This document shows positions 8,104-15,067 of a stretch of DNA of 64,000 nt, piece by piece. A program made the translations under genes and the position numbers. Position 1 is the first letter of the stretch; every line of letters starts with the position of its first letter. Location of the stretch: contig OY843587.1 of assembly GCA_963692955.1 (NCBI GenBank), positions 1,364,001 to 1,428,000 on the forward strand, given 5' to 3'. The notes below the pieces were generated by a model. It was not told the origin of the DNA. It searched no databases and was given only the letters and a program-made list of their open reading frames with translations. Origin of the DNA: UBA5158 sp963692955 (lineage in GTDB: Bacteria > Pseudomonadota > Gammaproteobacteria > DSM-16500).

Positions 8104-9819
8104 ATGTTAAATCGATATCGGTCACTGCCTATTTCACATAGCTTTCTAACTACGCCTGAACCTTTGGCTGGTTACAATAGTTTAACGGATGTTGCTTACA
8201 ATCAGGAGTTGGTGGATAAACTTTTTAAAAACCCGAAAGTCCTTACCGACATTCATCGTTTAGACGTGCGCTTTGGTCAGCATGGCGAAAGAGTGAGTTA
8301 TACCGATTCCGATAACATCGAAGATTATTTCGCGCGGTTGCAAGCGGAAGCTTTAAAACAAGGTACGATCTTATCTTTAGAGCAAGTGAAAGTGATAGCC
8401 GGTTATCTTAACTCCGCGCATGGTGTTTGGTTACAGCAAGGAATTACCAGCATTCCATTTGGTGCCTTGAAAGGCCTTTTATCGGCGCATTCCGTCATGT
8501 TCGGCAATGACTCTAAGGATGATGTTTACTATCGGATTACTCTGCGTAATAACAAAATCCACATCACTCATGTTTTCTACGCGAAAGAAGTGTACCTGCC
8601 TACTATCGATCCAAACGCGCCGCCAATCAATTACGACAATCGTCCTTTAATTAAGAAAAAACATGAATACGTTATCACCGAAACAGACGGTCTATTCAAT
8701 CTCGAATATATTAATAATAAAAATGACGTGCGTGTGGATAAAGAATTTTATAAAAATAATTTATTGCCGGCGATTCGCCTCAGTATGCAAAATCGCGATG
8801 AAATTAATGTACCTTACAACAAGAATGAAGTGGTGTTTGAAATTTATAGTTACGTGCCATTTCTAACCGATCGCAAATTAGCAAAAGACTTTTTTGCTTT
8901 CATCACTAGACCCATTGTTGGTTCGCCAGGCTATTATTTGTCGGCCGCGGAAAAAATCGATTTGGCTGAAGTGTACATTTCAAGTTGTTATATGGATTAT
9001 CCAGCCAAACGACATAAATTATTAAGACAGCTCTATAGCGCGGAATTGCGCATGCTCATCGCGGATGAGCGTTATGATCTATTCACTAGAAGTGCAGCCG
9101 CTAACGTACTTACGCATGTGATTGAGCTGCCTGATTATTTAAAAAATGATAAAGGCGCGGAACTTGCCGAAATCGTGCAGCGCACAACGCTTAGCATTCG
9201 CGATCCGCTGAATGACGAAAATGCGTCGCGTTACGGCGAATTGATGAAGAAAATGAAAAAACCCACGTGGGGTAAAAAAATCGCCGCGGCAATGTTGCTA
9301 GTGACGGGTCTTACTATCATCACCGCTTCGGTCATGATGGCTATCGCTACCTTCGGCGGTAGTTCTGTCTTAAGCGCGATTGGCATCTCAATGGCGACTA
9401 CCGTCATCGCTAAAGCCTTGACTATCACTACCGGTGTCGCGGGTGTTGCTCTCGCGACCTCCGGCGCGTGGTATGGCAATCGACATCCTTTCAAAAAACT
9501 TTTTAAAGCGTCATTTCCATTTTGGAACCCGCCATATTATTCTAAGCTCGTCACAAAAGACGCGCCGACTGGTCCGATTGGCACGCTTGAGGGACTTCCT
9601 GATTCGAAACAAGAGGAAAGTTTTTCAATCAATGATGCAAAAGCAACCCCCACTGGCACCACCCCAACACAAACGTCTGCCTCTTTTTACTCTGCGGCCA
9701 CCCTACCGAAAGATGTAGAATGCGATCAGTACGAAGGAGTGACTTACGATGGTGAAAATCCTGAAGAGGAAGATGAACAAATAGAAGGATTACCCAATCC
9801 TCGTCGCTGTTCTGCATAG
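8104..9819 (+). CDS. Unknown protein with C-terminal hydrophobic hairpin and acidic tail
   Basis: I do not recognise this protein. The frame opens with TTG at 8089, but the ATG at 8104 has a G-rich ribosome site (GGGGGGA) directly upstream and is preferred, giving 571 residues. Residues 1-385 are soluble, mixed alpha/beta, with no known motif seen. Two long hydrophobic stretches (about 391-418 and 420-455) follow a basic KKMKKPTWGKK, like a membrane hairpin. The last 110 residues are Pro/Thr/Ser-rich and end with an acidic block (PEEEDEQIE) before the C-terminus. A soluble domain, hydrophobic hairpin and Glu-rich tail resemble many type IV-secreted effectors of Legionella/Coxiella. That is only an architectural analogy; no homology was established. 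Confidence 0.75.
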   Translation: MLNRYRSLPISHSFLTTPEPLAGYNSLTDVAYNQELVDKLFKNPKVLTDIHRLDVRFGQHGERVSYTDSDNIEDYFARLQAEALKQGTILSLEQVKVIAGYLNSAHGVWLQQGITSIPFGALKGLLSAHSVMFGNDSKDDVYYRITLRNNKIHITHVFYAKEVYLPTIDPNAPPINYDNRPLIKKKHEYVITETDGLFNLEYINNKNDVRVDKEFYKNNLLPAIRLSMQNRDEINVPYNKNEVVFEIYSYVPFLTDRKLAKDFFAFITRPIVGSPGYYLSAAEKIDLAEVYISSCYMDYPAKRHKLLRQLYSAELRMLIADERYDLFTRSAAANVLTHVIELPDYLKNDKGAELAEIVQRTTLSIRDPLNDENASRYGELMKKMKKPTWGKKIAAAMLLVTGLTIITASVMMAIATFGGSSVLSAIGISMATTVIAKALTITTGVAGVALATSGAWYGNRHPFKKLFKASFPFWNPPYYSKLVTKDAPTGPIGTLEGLPDSKQEESFSINDAKATPTGTTPTQTSASFYSAATLPKDVECDQYEGVTYDGENPEEEDEQIEGLPNPRRCSA

Positions 9820-9828
9820 ATTGCTTGG

Positions 9829-9856
9829 TGAGGATATCTTGCGCAAGATATCCTCA
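9829..9856 (+). terminator. 28-nt perfect palindrome after the 8104 gene, probable terminator
   Basis: Bases 9829-9842 are exactly repeated as reverse complement in 9843-9856 (arms TGAGGATATCTTGC). It starts 9 nt after the stop codon. As RNA it would form a long hairpin, but only TTTC follows, so termination efficiency is uncertain. A dimeric protein-binding site is the alternative. Confidence 0.55.
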
Positions 9857-9956
9857 TTTCTTGTGGTAACATTTTATTCACAATCTTGTCTTTATTTCCT
9901 TTCATAGCCAGATAATGTATGATCTTCCCACCAATCACTACTGGGATAATCATACA

Positions 9957-10379
9957 ATGAAGTTACTTTCTAAAATCACCGCTGTCGCTCTCGCAAGTTT
10001 TATTTTCAGCAACGCCTACGCTGCCACTACGCCCACCGCCACACCCGTTAAGCCATATTCAAAAGTGAATAAGCCGGCTGCTTGGCAAGTCGCCGTCATT
10101 AATAATGACGATACGGATTACACGAGTTATGCGTCGTACTTACCGTCGGGAATTATTTGGAATTCTTATTTAGGTCCGTATGGCGCGCCTACCGATGAAA
10201 TTTATTATGGTTACGGCGTTCCAAATTATTGCTTTAACATCATCAGAAATTTTGATAGTTATATTTCATATGTGGGTTGTCTCACGTCCGGCACGATTAC
10301 CATCTATCCGCCGTTGACCGCAAACAAAAAAGCATCGGCAGACAACACAGCTGCTCCTATCGTTAAAATTACTGAATAA
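9957..10379 (+). CDS. Small secreted/periplasmic protein, unknown function
   Basis: An in-frame ATG exists at 9915, but starting at 9957 gives a clean signal peptide: MKLLSKITAVALASF, a hydrophobic core, and cleavage expected after NAYA (residue 22). The mature part of about 118 residues is rich in Tyr, Pro, Thr and Asn and has two Cys that could form a disulfide. No family was recognised. Its stop overlaps the first ATG of the following lipoprotein frame by one base, so the two are probably translated together and may act together in the envelope. Confidence 0.7.
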   Translation: MKLLSKITAVALASFIFSNAYAATTPTATPVKPYSKVNKPAAWQVAVINNDDTDYTSYASYLPSGIIWNSYLGPYGAPTDEIYYGYGVPNYCFNIIRNFDSYISYVGCLTSGTITIYPPLTANKKASADNTAAPIVKITE

Positions 10380-10675
10380 TGGATTTTTACCCGATGAAAA
10401 ACTTACAACGTAAAGTCACCACTATCGTGTTAGCGATAAGTGTTATTACTATAGCGGGTTGTTACGCGGAACCTGATTACAGTCATTACGATGGTCCACC
10501 GCGCGTCGCGACATCAAATACTAATACGATGCCGCCGCCAAATGATTATGGCCCGCATTACCGCTCTGGCCCCATGCATGACGCCGGCGCACCACCGCCG
10601 CGCACTGTGGTGAGTGGACAAGGACAAGCCTATAGCCCAGGTCCAACTAATGGCCCAGGTTATAGCCCGGAGTAA
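10379..10675 (+). CDS. Small Pro/Gly/Tyr-rich lipoprotein
   Basis: The frame opens at an ATG overlapping the previous stop (TAATG). The ATG at 10394 gives a more standard lipoprotein signal: MKNLQRKVTT, a hydrophobic core, and lipobox TIAGC with the acylated Cys at residue 23. The mature ~70 residues are low-complexity (repeated PPP, GP, YSPG), predicted disordered and surface or periplasmic. No enzyme motif is present. Which of the two starts is used cannot be decided by eye. Confidence 0.7.
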   Translation: MDFYPMKNLQRKVTTIVLAISVITIAGCYAEPDYSHYDGPPRVATSNTNTMPPPNDYGPHYRSGPMHDAGAPPPRTVVSGQGQAYSPGPTNGPGYSPE

Positions 10676-10783
10676 AAAAATAAACCTTGTTGTATTAGCT
10701 TGACCCGCTAAATTTATTAAAGAGATGACGCGTTTGCAGCGTTGGAGTTACAATGAGGTTTACATTTCTATAGGAGTTTTATA

Positions 10784-11086
10784 ATGAGCACTAATAATAA
10801 TAACGTTGAAAACATCGCCGCAGCGGCTGACGAAGCTGGGACGTTGGCGGATGCTTATCAAACGGCGAAAGGTAAAGCGGCGAATTTAATCGAAGCGGCG
10901 TCTGATAACATTCAAGAAAAAGCGACTAACGTTAAAAAATCCGTGAAAAAATACTTGAAAGAAGTCGACGAAGAAAGCGAAATCGCGCGCGAAAGCATCG
11001 TTGATTTCATCAGTGAATATCCGCTGGCTTCCGTGGGTTTAGCTTTTTTATCCGGTTTGGTGGTGACAAAAATTTTAAGTAAATAG
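10784..11086 (+). CDS. DUF883-like tail-anchored stress protein
   Basis: A 100-residue protein. The N-terminal ~75 residues are Ala/Lys/Glu-rich amphipathic helix (apolipoprotein-like heptads). The C-terminal membrane segment (about 79-97) is preceded by FISEYPLAS, corresponding to the VHEKPWRS-type motif of YqjD/ElaB proteins. AGGAG precedes the ATG. It is the second such gene in the window (compare 3714-4004). The aminoglycoside kinase-like gene starts 34 nt downstream. Confidence 0.75.
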   Translation: MSTNNNNVENIAAAADEAGTLADAYQTAKGKAANLIEAASDNIQEKATNVKKSVKKYLKEVDEESEIARESIVDFISEYPLASVGLAFLSGLVVTKILSK

Positions 11087-11119
11087 TTTCTAACGTCCCT
11101 TTCCGGTACTGAGAACATC

Positions 11120-11917
11120 GTGATATTTGATAATTATCTTTTGCGTTGGGATTTGGTACCGGATGGCGAACCTATCTTTACCCGTTCAAGTCAGTTACTC
11201 CCTGTACGTTATAAAAATTCTCCCGCTATTTTAAAAATCGCTTTAGACGAAGAAGAGCGCCAAGGCTGCCACGTGATGACGTGGTGGAATGGCGTGGGTG
11301 CCGCGCCAGTGTTAGAGCATGATGATAACGCTATTTTGTTAGCACGTGCTATGGGCACCCGTGTACTCAAACAAATGGCGCATGCTGGGCTTGATGATGA
11401 GGCGAGTAAAATTATTTGCGCGGTGGCTGCGACATTGCATCGTGTAAACAAACCCTTTCCAACGGAATTAATGCCGCTGCGAGAACGTTTTAAAGCCTTG
11501 TTGACCGGGGCACAAACGCATGGCGGTATCTTCATGTCGGCCGCGCAAGTGACGGAAGAATTGTTAGTTTCTCAACCAGCTAGCACGGTGCTGCACGGCG
11601 ATTTACATCATGAAAACGTGTTAGATTTTAATGGCCAATGGCTCGCTATTGATCCTAAAGGGTTGTGGGGTGATAGAGGTTTTGATTTCGCAAATATATT
11701 TTGTAATCCAGATATTGAAGTAGCGCTTGCGCCTGGACGTTTAGAAAAACAAGCAGCTGTGGTAGCGCAAGCGGCGCAAATACCCCATCAGCGTTTATTA
11801 AAATGGATTTTTGCTTACGCAAGTTTATCGGCGCTGTGGATAATAGAAGATGGCGACGCGCCGGATTTGCCGTTAGGCGTCGCGCTACGGGCGCAAGCAT
11901 TATTAGCTAGTCTTTGA
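11120..11917 (+). CDS. APH(6)-like aminoglycoside/hydroxyurea phosphotransferase family kinase
   Basis: A 265-residue protein-kinase-like phosphotransferase. The catalytic loop HGDLHHEN (159-166, base Asp161) and metal-binding IDPKG (Asp178) are intact. The sequence around them (NVLDFNGQWLAIDPKGLWGDRGFDFAN) is typical of the streptomycin 6-phosphotransferase / hydroxyurea phosphotransferase family. Chromosomal members may use other small molecules, so resistance should not be assumed. It starts with GTG after a weak GAG ribosome site. Its 3' end overlaps the convergent EAL gene by 11 nt. Confidence 0.85.
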   Translation: MIFDNYLLRWDLVPDGEPIFTRSSQLLPVRYKNSPAILKIALDEEERQGCHVMTWWNGVGAAPVLEHDDNAILLARAMGTRVLKQMAHAGLDDEASKIICAVAATLHRVNKPFPTELMPLRERFKALLTGAQTHGGIFMSAAQVTEELLVSQPASTVLHGDLHHENVLDFNGQWLAIDPKGLWGDRGFDFANIFCNPDIEVALAPGRLEKQAAVVAQAAQIPHQRLLKWIFAYASLSALWIIEDGDAPDLPLGVALRAQALLASL

Positions 11918-13466
11918 CATCGCCGTTCTTAAGACAATAAGTGATAAATTCACCTGCGGGCATAGGTTTCCCAAATAAATAACCTTGTCCGTAATCCACT
12001 TTATGTTCTAATAAATAATCCGCTTGCGCTTGATTCTCTACCCCTTCGGCAATAATTTTTAAATCGAACGTTTTTGCCATGTTGATGATATGCGGCGTGA
12101 CACTGCTGGTCGCGGAATCGGTACCGATGGTATCCACGAAGGATTTATCGATCTTTAATGCGTCTAACGGAAAACCTTGTAAATAAGATAAACTTGAGTA
12201 GCCCGTGCCAAAATCATCGATCGCAACATAAAAGCCTAACTCACGCGCGCGTGTGATAGTGATACGCGCGGATTCGATATCCATAAAACCGCGTTCGGTG
12301 GCTTCTAACCAAATTTGTTGTGGTTGAATGGAAGTATGTTCTAGTTCGCCGGTTAAAATCGGTAGTATGCGTCCGGTTTTAATATCGTCGGCGCAGAGAT
12401 TAATCGCGATATGTAAATTGCGGTTGACGAGTAATAAATTTTTTAAATCACTAATAACGGAGCGAATTACTTGGTCAGTGATGGGCTTAATCAAGCCGCT
12501 TTCTTCCGCGATAGGAATAAAAAATTCCGGAATGACAAAGCTGCCATCCAAACGCTGCCAGCGCACTAGCGCCTCCGCGCCAACGCACACGCCGGTTTTC
12601 AAATCCACGATCGGTTGATAATAAACGATGAATTCTTCTTTTTCGACGGCGATGGTGAGTTCGCCTAACAGCGACAGCCGGCGGCGTGAAAGCCAAATTA
12701 CCAACGCGATCATGCCGGCCGCGATGAGCAAGCCTAAGGGTAATAAAAACAAAAATTCTTGCAAAACGCGCGCGGTGACTAATGTTCCCGGTTCAATGAC
12801 GATGGCCAATAAACCCATTTGACTCGCGGTTGCGACTAAAAAATGATTTTCAAAAGCATTAATCGGATGGCCGATAACTTTATTCACCAAATCCACATCG
12901 GTGACATTTAGCGTACCCAGTAAATGACCGGAATCCGTCGCGATAGCGAGTTGAATATTAGAATTCACGATAACATCCGTAAACAAACCCGGATCGATTA
13001 AAACATTATAATTACCGTAGCCCAGCGCGGTCATCGGTTTACTTTGGCTAACGACTCGGGGTTTCATGTTCACTGTGAAGTGAATGTCGTTTTCATCGAT
13101 GAAGTCAGGTTTGAGTTGTTCGATGCGCTCTTTGGTGATGCCCCATGATGTGCATTTTAATAAATGATTTTCAAAATAACCCATTTCATTTATCGAGCGA
13201 GTGTCTAACGTTAATTGACGCATCTTGTTAATATGTTCTTCCGAGCAGGGGACTATAGTAAGTTTGCTGGCGGTTTTTAATAAAGTCGTCGCTTCATCAA
13301 TGACACGATGCGCGCGCACTATCGCTTGATGGGAGTAAAGGTGCATCGTATCCAGTTCTTCGCTACGCGCTCGTAACCATGAAAAATAAAGCATGGCCGA
13401 CAGCGGCAAAATGGTGCCGATAACGGCGAGGAGAATGGCTATGGCCAAAACCCGAGACCTTTCCAA
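11907..13466 (-). CDS. Membrane-anchored c-di-GMP phosphodiesterase (CSS-motif + EAL)
   Basis: A 519-residue protein. Membrane helix 1 (about 8-30) is followed by a periplasmic CSS-motif region (31-236; Cys74 and Cys105 in LLKCTSWG), membrane helix 2 (237-259), and a cytoplasmic EAL domain (265-515). Catalytic residues look intact: EALVRW (298-303), LEATER (388-392), DDFGTGYSSL (Asp417, Asp418), KIDKSF and AEGVE. An active phosphodiesterase hydrolysing c-di-GMP is expected. In this class the periplasmic Cys pair senses the redox state of the envelope. The start is TTG, supported by AAGGA seven bases upstream. No GGDEF domain is present. Confidence 0.93.
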   Translation of the reverse strand: MERSRVLAIAILLAVIGTILPLSAMLYFSWLRARSEELDTMHLYSHQAIVRAHRVIDEATTLLKTASKLTIVPCSEEHINKMRQLTLDTRSINEMGYFENHLLKCTSWGITKERIEQLKPDFIDENDIHFTVNMKPRVVSQSKPMTALGYGNYNVLIDPGLFTDVIVNSNIQLAIATDSGHLLGTLNVTDVDLVNKVIGHPINAFENHFLVATASQMGLLAIVIEPGTLVTARVLQEFLFLLPLGLLIAAGMIALVIWLSRRRLSLLGELTIAVEKEEFIVYYQPIVDLKTGVCVGAEALVRWQRLDGSFVIPEFFIPIAEESGLIKPITDQVIRSVISDLKNLLLVNRNLHIAINLCADDIKTGRILPILTGELEHTSIQPQQIWLEATERGFMDIESARITITRARELGFYVAIDDFGTGYSSLSYLQGFPLDALKIDKSFVDTIGTDSATSSVTPHIINMAKTFDLKIIAEGVENQAQADYLLEHKVDYGQGYLFGKPMPAGEFITYCLKNGDVKD

Positions 13467-13614
13467 GGGAACATCCTTTTAAATGGTGGAGGTGCATCTT
13501 ACATAGTAGACAGTTCAAGTTGAGAGGGCAAAGAAATTAACTGGAATTAGACTAATTATCGTGCCGATTGACGTTGGTATTTTAAAAACACTCACCCTAA
13601 TACCTACCTCTTTA

Positions 13615-13626
13615 AGGGAAAACCCT
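13615..13626 (+). promoter_or_regulatory. AGGG-AAAA-CCCT inverted repeat
   Basis: A perfect 4-bp-arm inverted repeat, 73 nt before the 24-codon gene at 13699 and in the gap shared with the divergent EAL gene. A -10-like TAAAAT lies at 13651-13656, 35 nt after the first G. This would place the repeat centre near -42 of the predicted start of transcription. Confidence 0.5.
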
Positions 13627-13698
13627 GGTTTCCGAGTCTTAGGAAAAGCTTAAAATAGCTTGTGAGTATTTCCTCATATAATGTTAAGGAGCAATAGC

Positions 13699-13773
13699 AT
13701 GCCAAACAATAAAGATAATAAAACCCCACAAAAAGATAATGATAAAACTGATCAAAAGAAACAACAGCGTTAA
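13699..13773 (+). CDS. 24-residue hydrophilic small protein
   Basis: A short ORF starting MPNNKDNKTPQKDNDK and ending KKQQR, composed almost entirely of Lys, Asp, Asn and Gln, with no hydrophobic core. It is supported by a near-ideal Shine-Dalgarno (AAGGAG at 13686-13691, 7-nt spacing), an upstream operator-like repeat with a -10-like box, and a strong hairpin 28 nt after its stop. The composition resembles disordered stress or desiccation peptides. The function is unknown. The alternative is a non-coding transcript that happens to contain a good ribosome site. Confidence 0.55.
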   Translation: MPNNKDNKTPQKDNDKTDQKKQQR

Positions 13774-13800
13774 TCTTTACTAGTTGGAGTTGAAATGAAG

Positions 13801-13834
13801 TTCAATAGGGGAGGTGGCCGCCTCTCCTGTTGAA
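13801..13834. terminator. Strong hairpin between convergent small ORF and histidine kinase
   Basis: Arms 13801-13814 and 13821-13834 pair over 14 bp with two G-U wobbles and a 6-nt loop. It abuts the kinase stop codon (13835-13837 on the plus strand) and lies 28 nt beyond the small ORF. No strong T run follows on either strand, so bidirectional termination is plausible but not certain. Confidence 0.5.
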
Positions 13835-15067
13835 TTAAGCAGTTGGCAAAATAATTTTAAAACAGCTTCCCCCGACTGGGTTGGGTTCTGCCGTCAAAAT
13901 ACCGTTGTGCGTTTCTACTATCGATTTACTCACGGCTAATCCTAAACCGAGACCATAATTTTTTGTAGTAAAATGTGGAATGAAGATATGCGGCAATATT
14001 TGCGGCGAAATGCCCGGGCCGGTGTCGCTAATACTGATTTCGATTTCTGATTTTTTTGTACGGTTCGTTTCGATAATTAATTTAGGCCAAGGACTATTGT
14101 TATCGCGCATGGCGTCAATAGCGTTTCTAATGATATTTGAGATCACTTGTTGAAAGTGAATTTTATCAGCTTGAATGATGGGCAGCGGCGCGAGTCTTAG
14201 TTCAAGCACAGGAAACTCCATGATTTCTTCTTTGAGCTGCGTTAGCGAGGTTTGTATTAACTCATCGATTGACACTTTTTCGTAGTTCATGATGCCGTAA
14301 TTTTTAAACTCTTTCATGCGTAAAATAATTTCTGACGCGCGCGTGGATTGATTGGCGGCGATTTTCAAGGCGGAAAGAATTTCTTCGATTTTAAAATTAT
14401 TATTTTCAATACGACGCACGCAGCCTTGCACGTAATTTAAAATCACGGCCAAAGGATGATTTAATTCATGCGCGATGATGGCCACTAAATCGGTTAACGA
14501 GTTTTTGTGACTATGTTCAGCAATTTTGTGATTATAAAAAGTATTCCAATACGCTTGATTACGCTCGTGAATAGGTGTCGCGATAATCAATAATTCATTA
14601 TCATTTCCAGCGTGCCCGGTTTGTTGTTTCCCGACCAGCTGCACGACATGTTCACCACTGTGCGCGGATAATAATTTTACTTCGCAAGTTTGCGTGACTT
14701 TATTTTTATAACAATGCTGCTTGAAGACAGAATATAATATTTGTGATTCGGGCGAAAAATAACGAGAAAAAGAGCGATTAATCAAATATTTTTTTTCAAA
14801 ACCTAAAAGATTAGCGCCCGCTTGATTAATTTCATTGATCAAGCCATTTTTATTAATGATGATGTAAGGCGTAGGCGCCGTTTCAAATAAATTTAAATAT
14901 CTATTGAAAGAATTTTCAAATTCGCGCTGTACCGCTAGCAAATCTTGGTTCTGAAGTTCCAACTCAATTTGATATAAGCGTTCTTCGTCGTAAGCGGATT
15001 GACTTAAAACAGAAACAGCGCGTTCTTTCAGTTTATTAAAACTTTTGGCTCTGGATGTTTTAGACAT
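13835..15067 (-). CDS. PAS-domain sensor histidine kinase (soluble)
   Basis: 410 residues with no membrane segment. An N-terminal coiled coil (about 25-55) is followed by a PAS domain (about 55-165, starting YLNLFETAPTPYIII) and a DHp helix with phospho-acceptor His200 in IIAHELNHPLAVI. The HATPase domain has an N box (NIIRNAIDAM 311-320), DTGPGIS (348-354) and GLGLGLAVS (372-380). The FixL/NtrB-like H box and complete ATP motifs indicate an active kinase. Its ATG overlaps the 3' end of the CheB-CheR gene by 8 nt, with AAGGAAAG as ribosome site, so the two are translationally coupled. No response regulator gene is adjacent. Confidence 0.93.
   Translation of the reverse strand: MSKTSRAKSFNKLKERAVSVLSQSAYDEERLYQIELELQNQDLLAVQREFENSFNRYLNLFETAPTPYIIINKNGLINEINQAGANLLGFEKKYLINRSFSRYFSPESQILYSVFKQHCYKNKVTQTCEVKLLSAHSGEHVVQLVGKQQTGHAGNDNELLIIATPIHERNQAYWNTFYNHKIAEHSHKNSLTDLVAIIAHELNHPLAVILNYVQGCVRRIENNNFKIEEILSALKIAANQSTRASEIILRMKEFKNYGIMNYEKVSIDELIQTSLTQLKEEIMEFPVLELRLAPLPIIQADKIHFQQVISNIIRNAIDAMRDNNSPWPKLIIETNRTKKSEIEISISDTGPGISPQILPHIFIPHFTTKNYGLGLGLAVSKSIVETHNGILTAEPNPVGGSCFKIILPTA

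Noticed and set aside
11120..11917. Acquired antibiotic-resistance gene on a mobile element
   Set aside because: The kinase family includes streptomycin phosphotransferases, but no insertion sequence, integron or shifted base composition surrounds it; it looks like a resident chromosomal gene.
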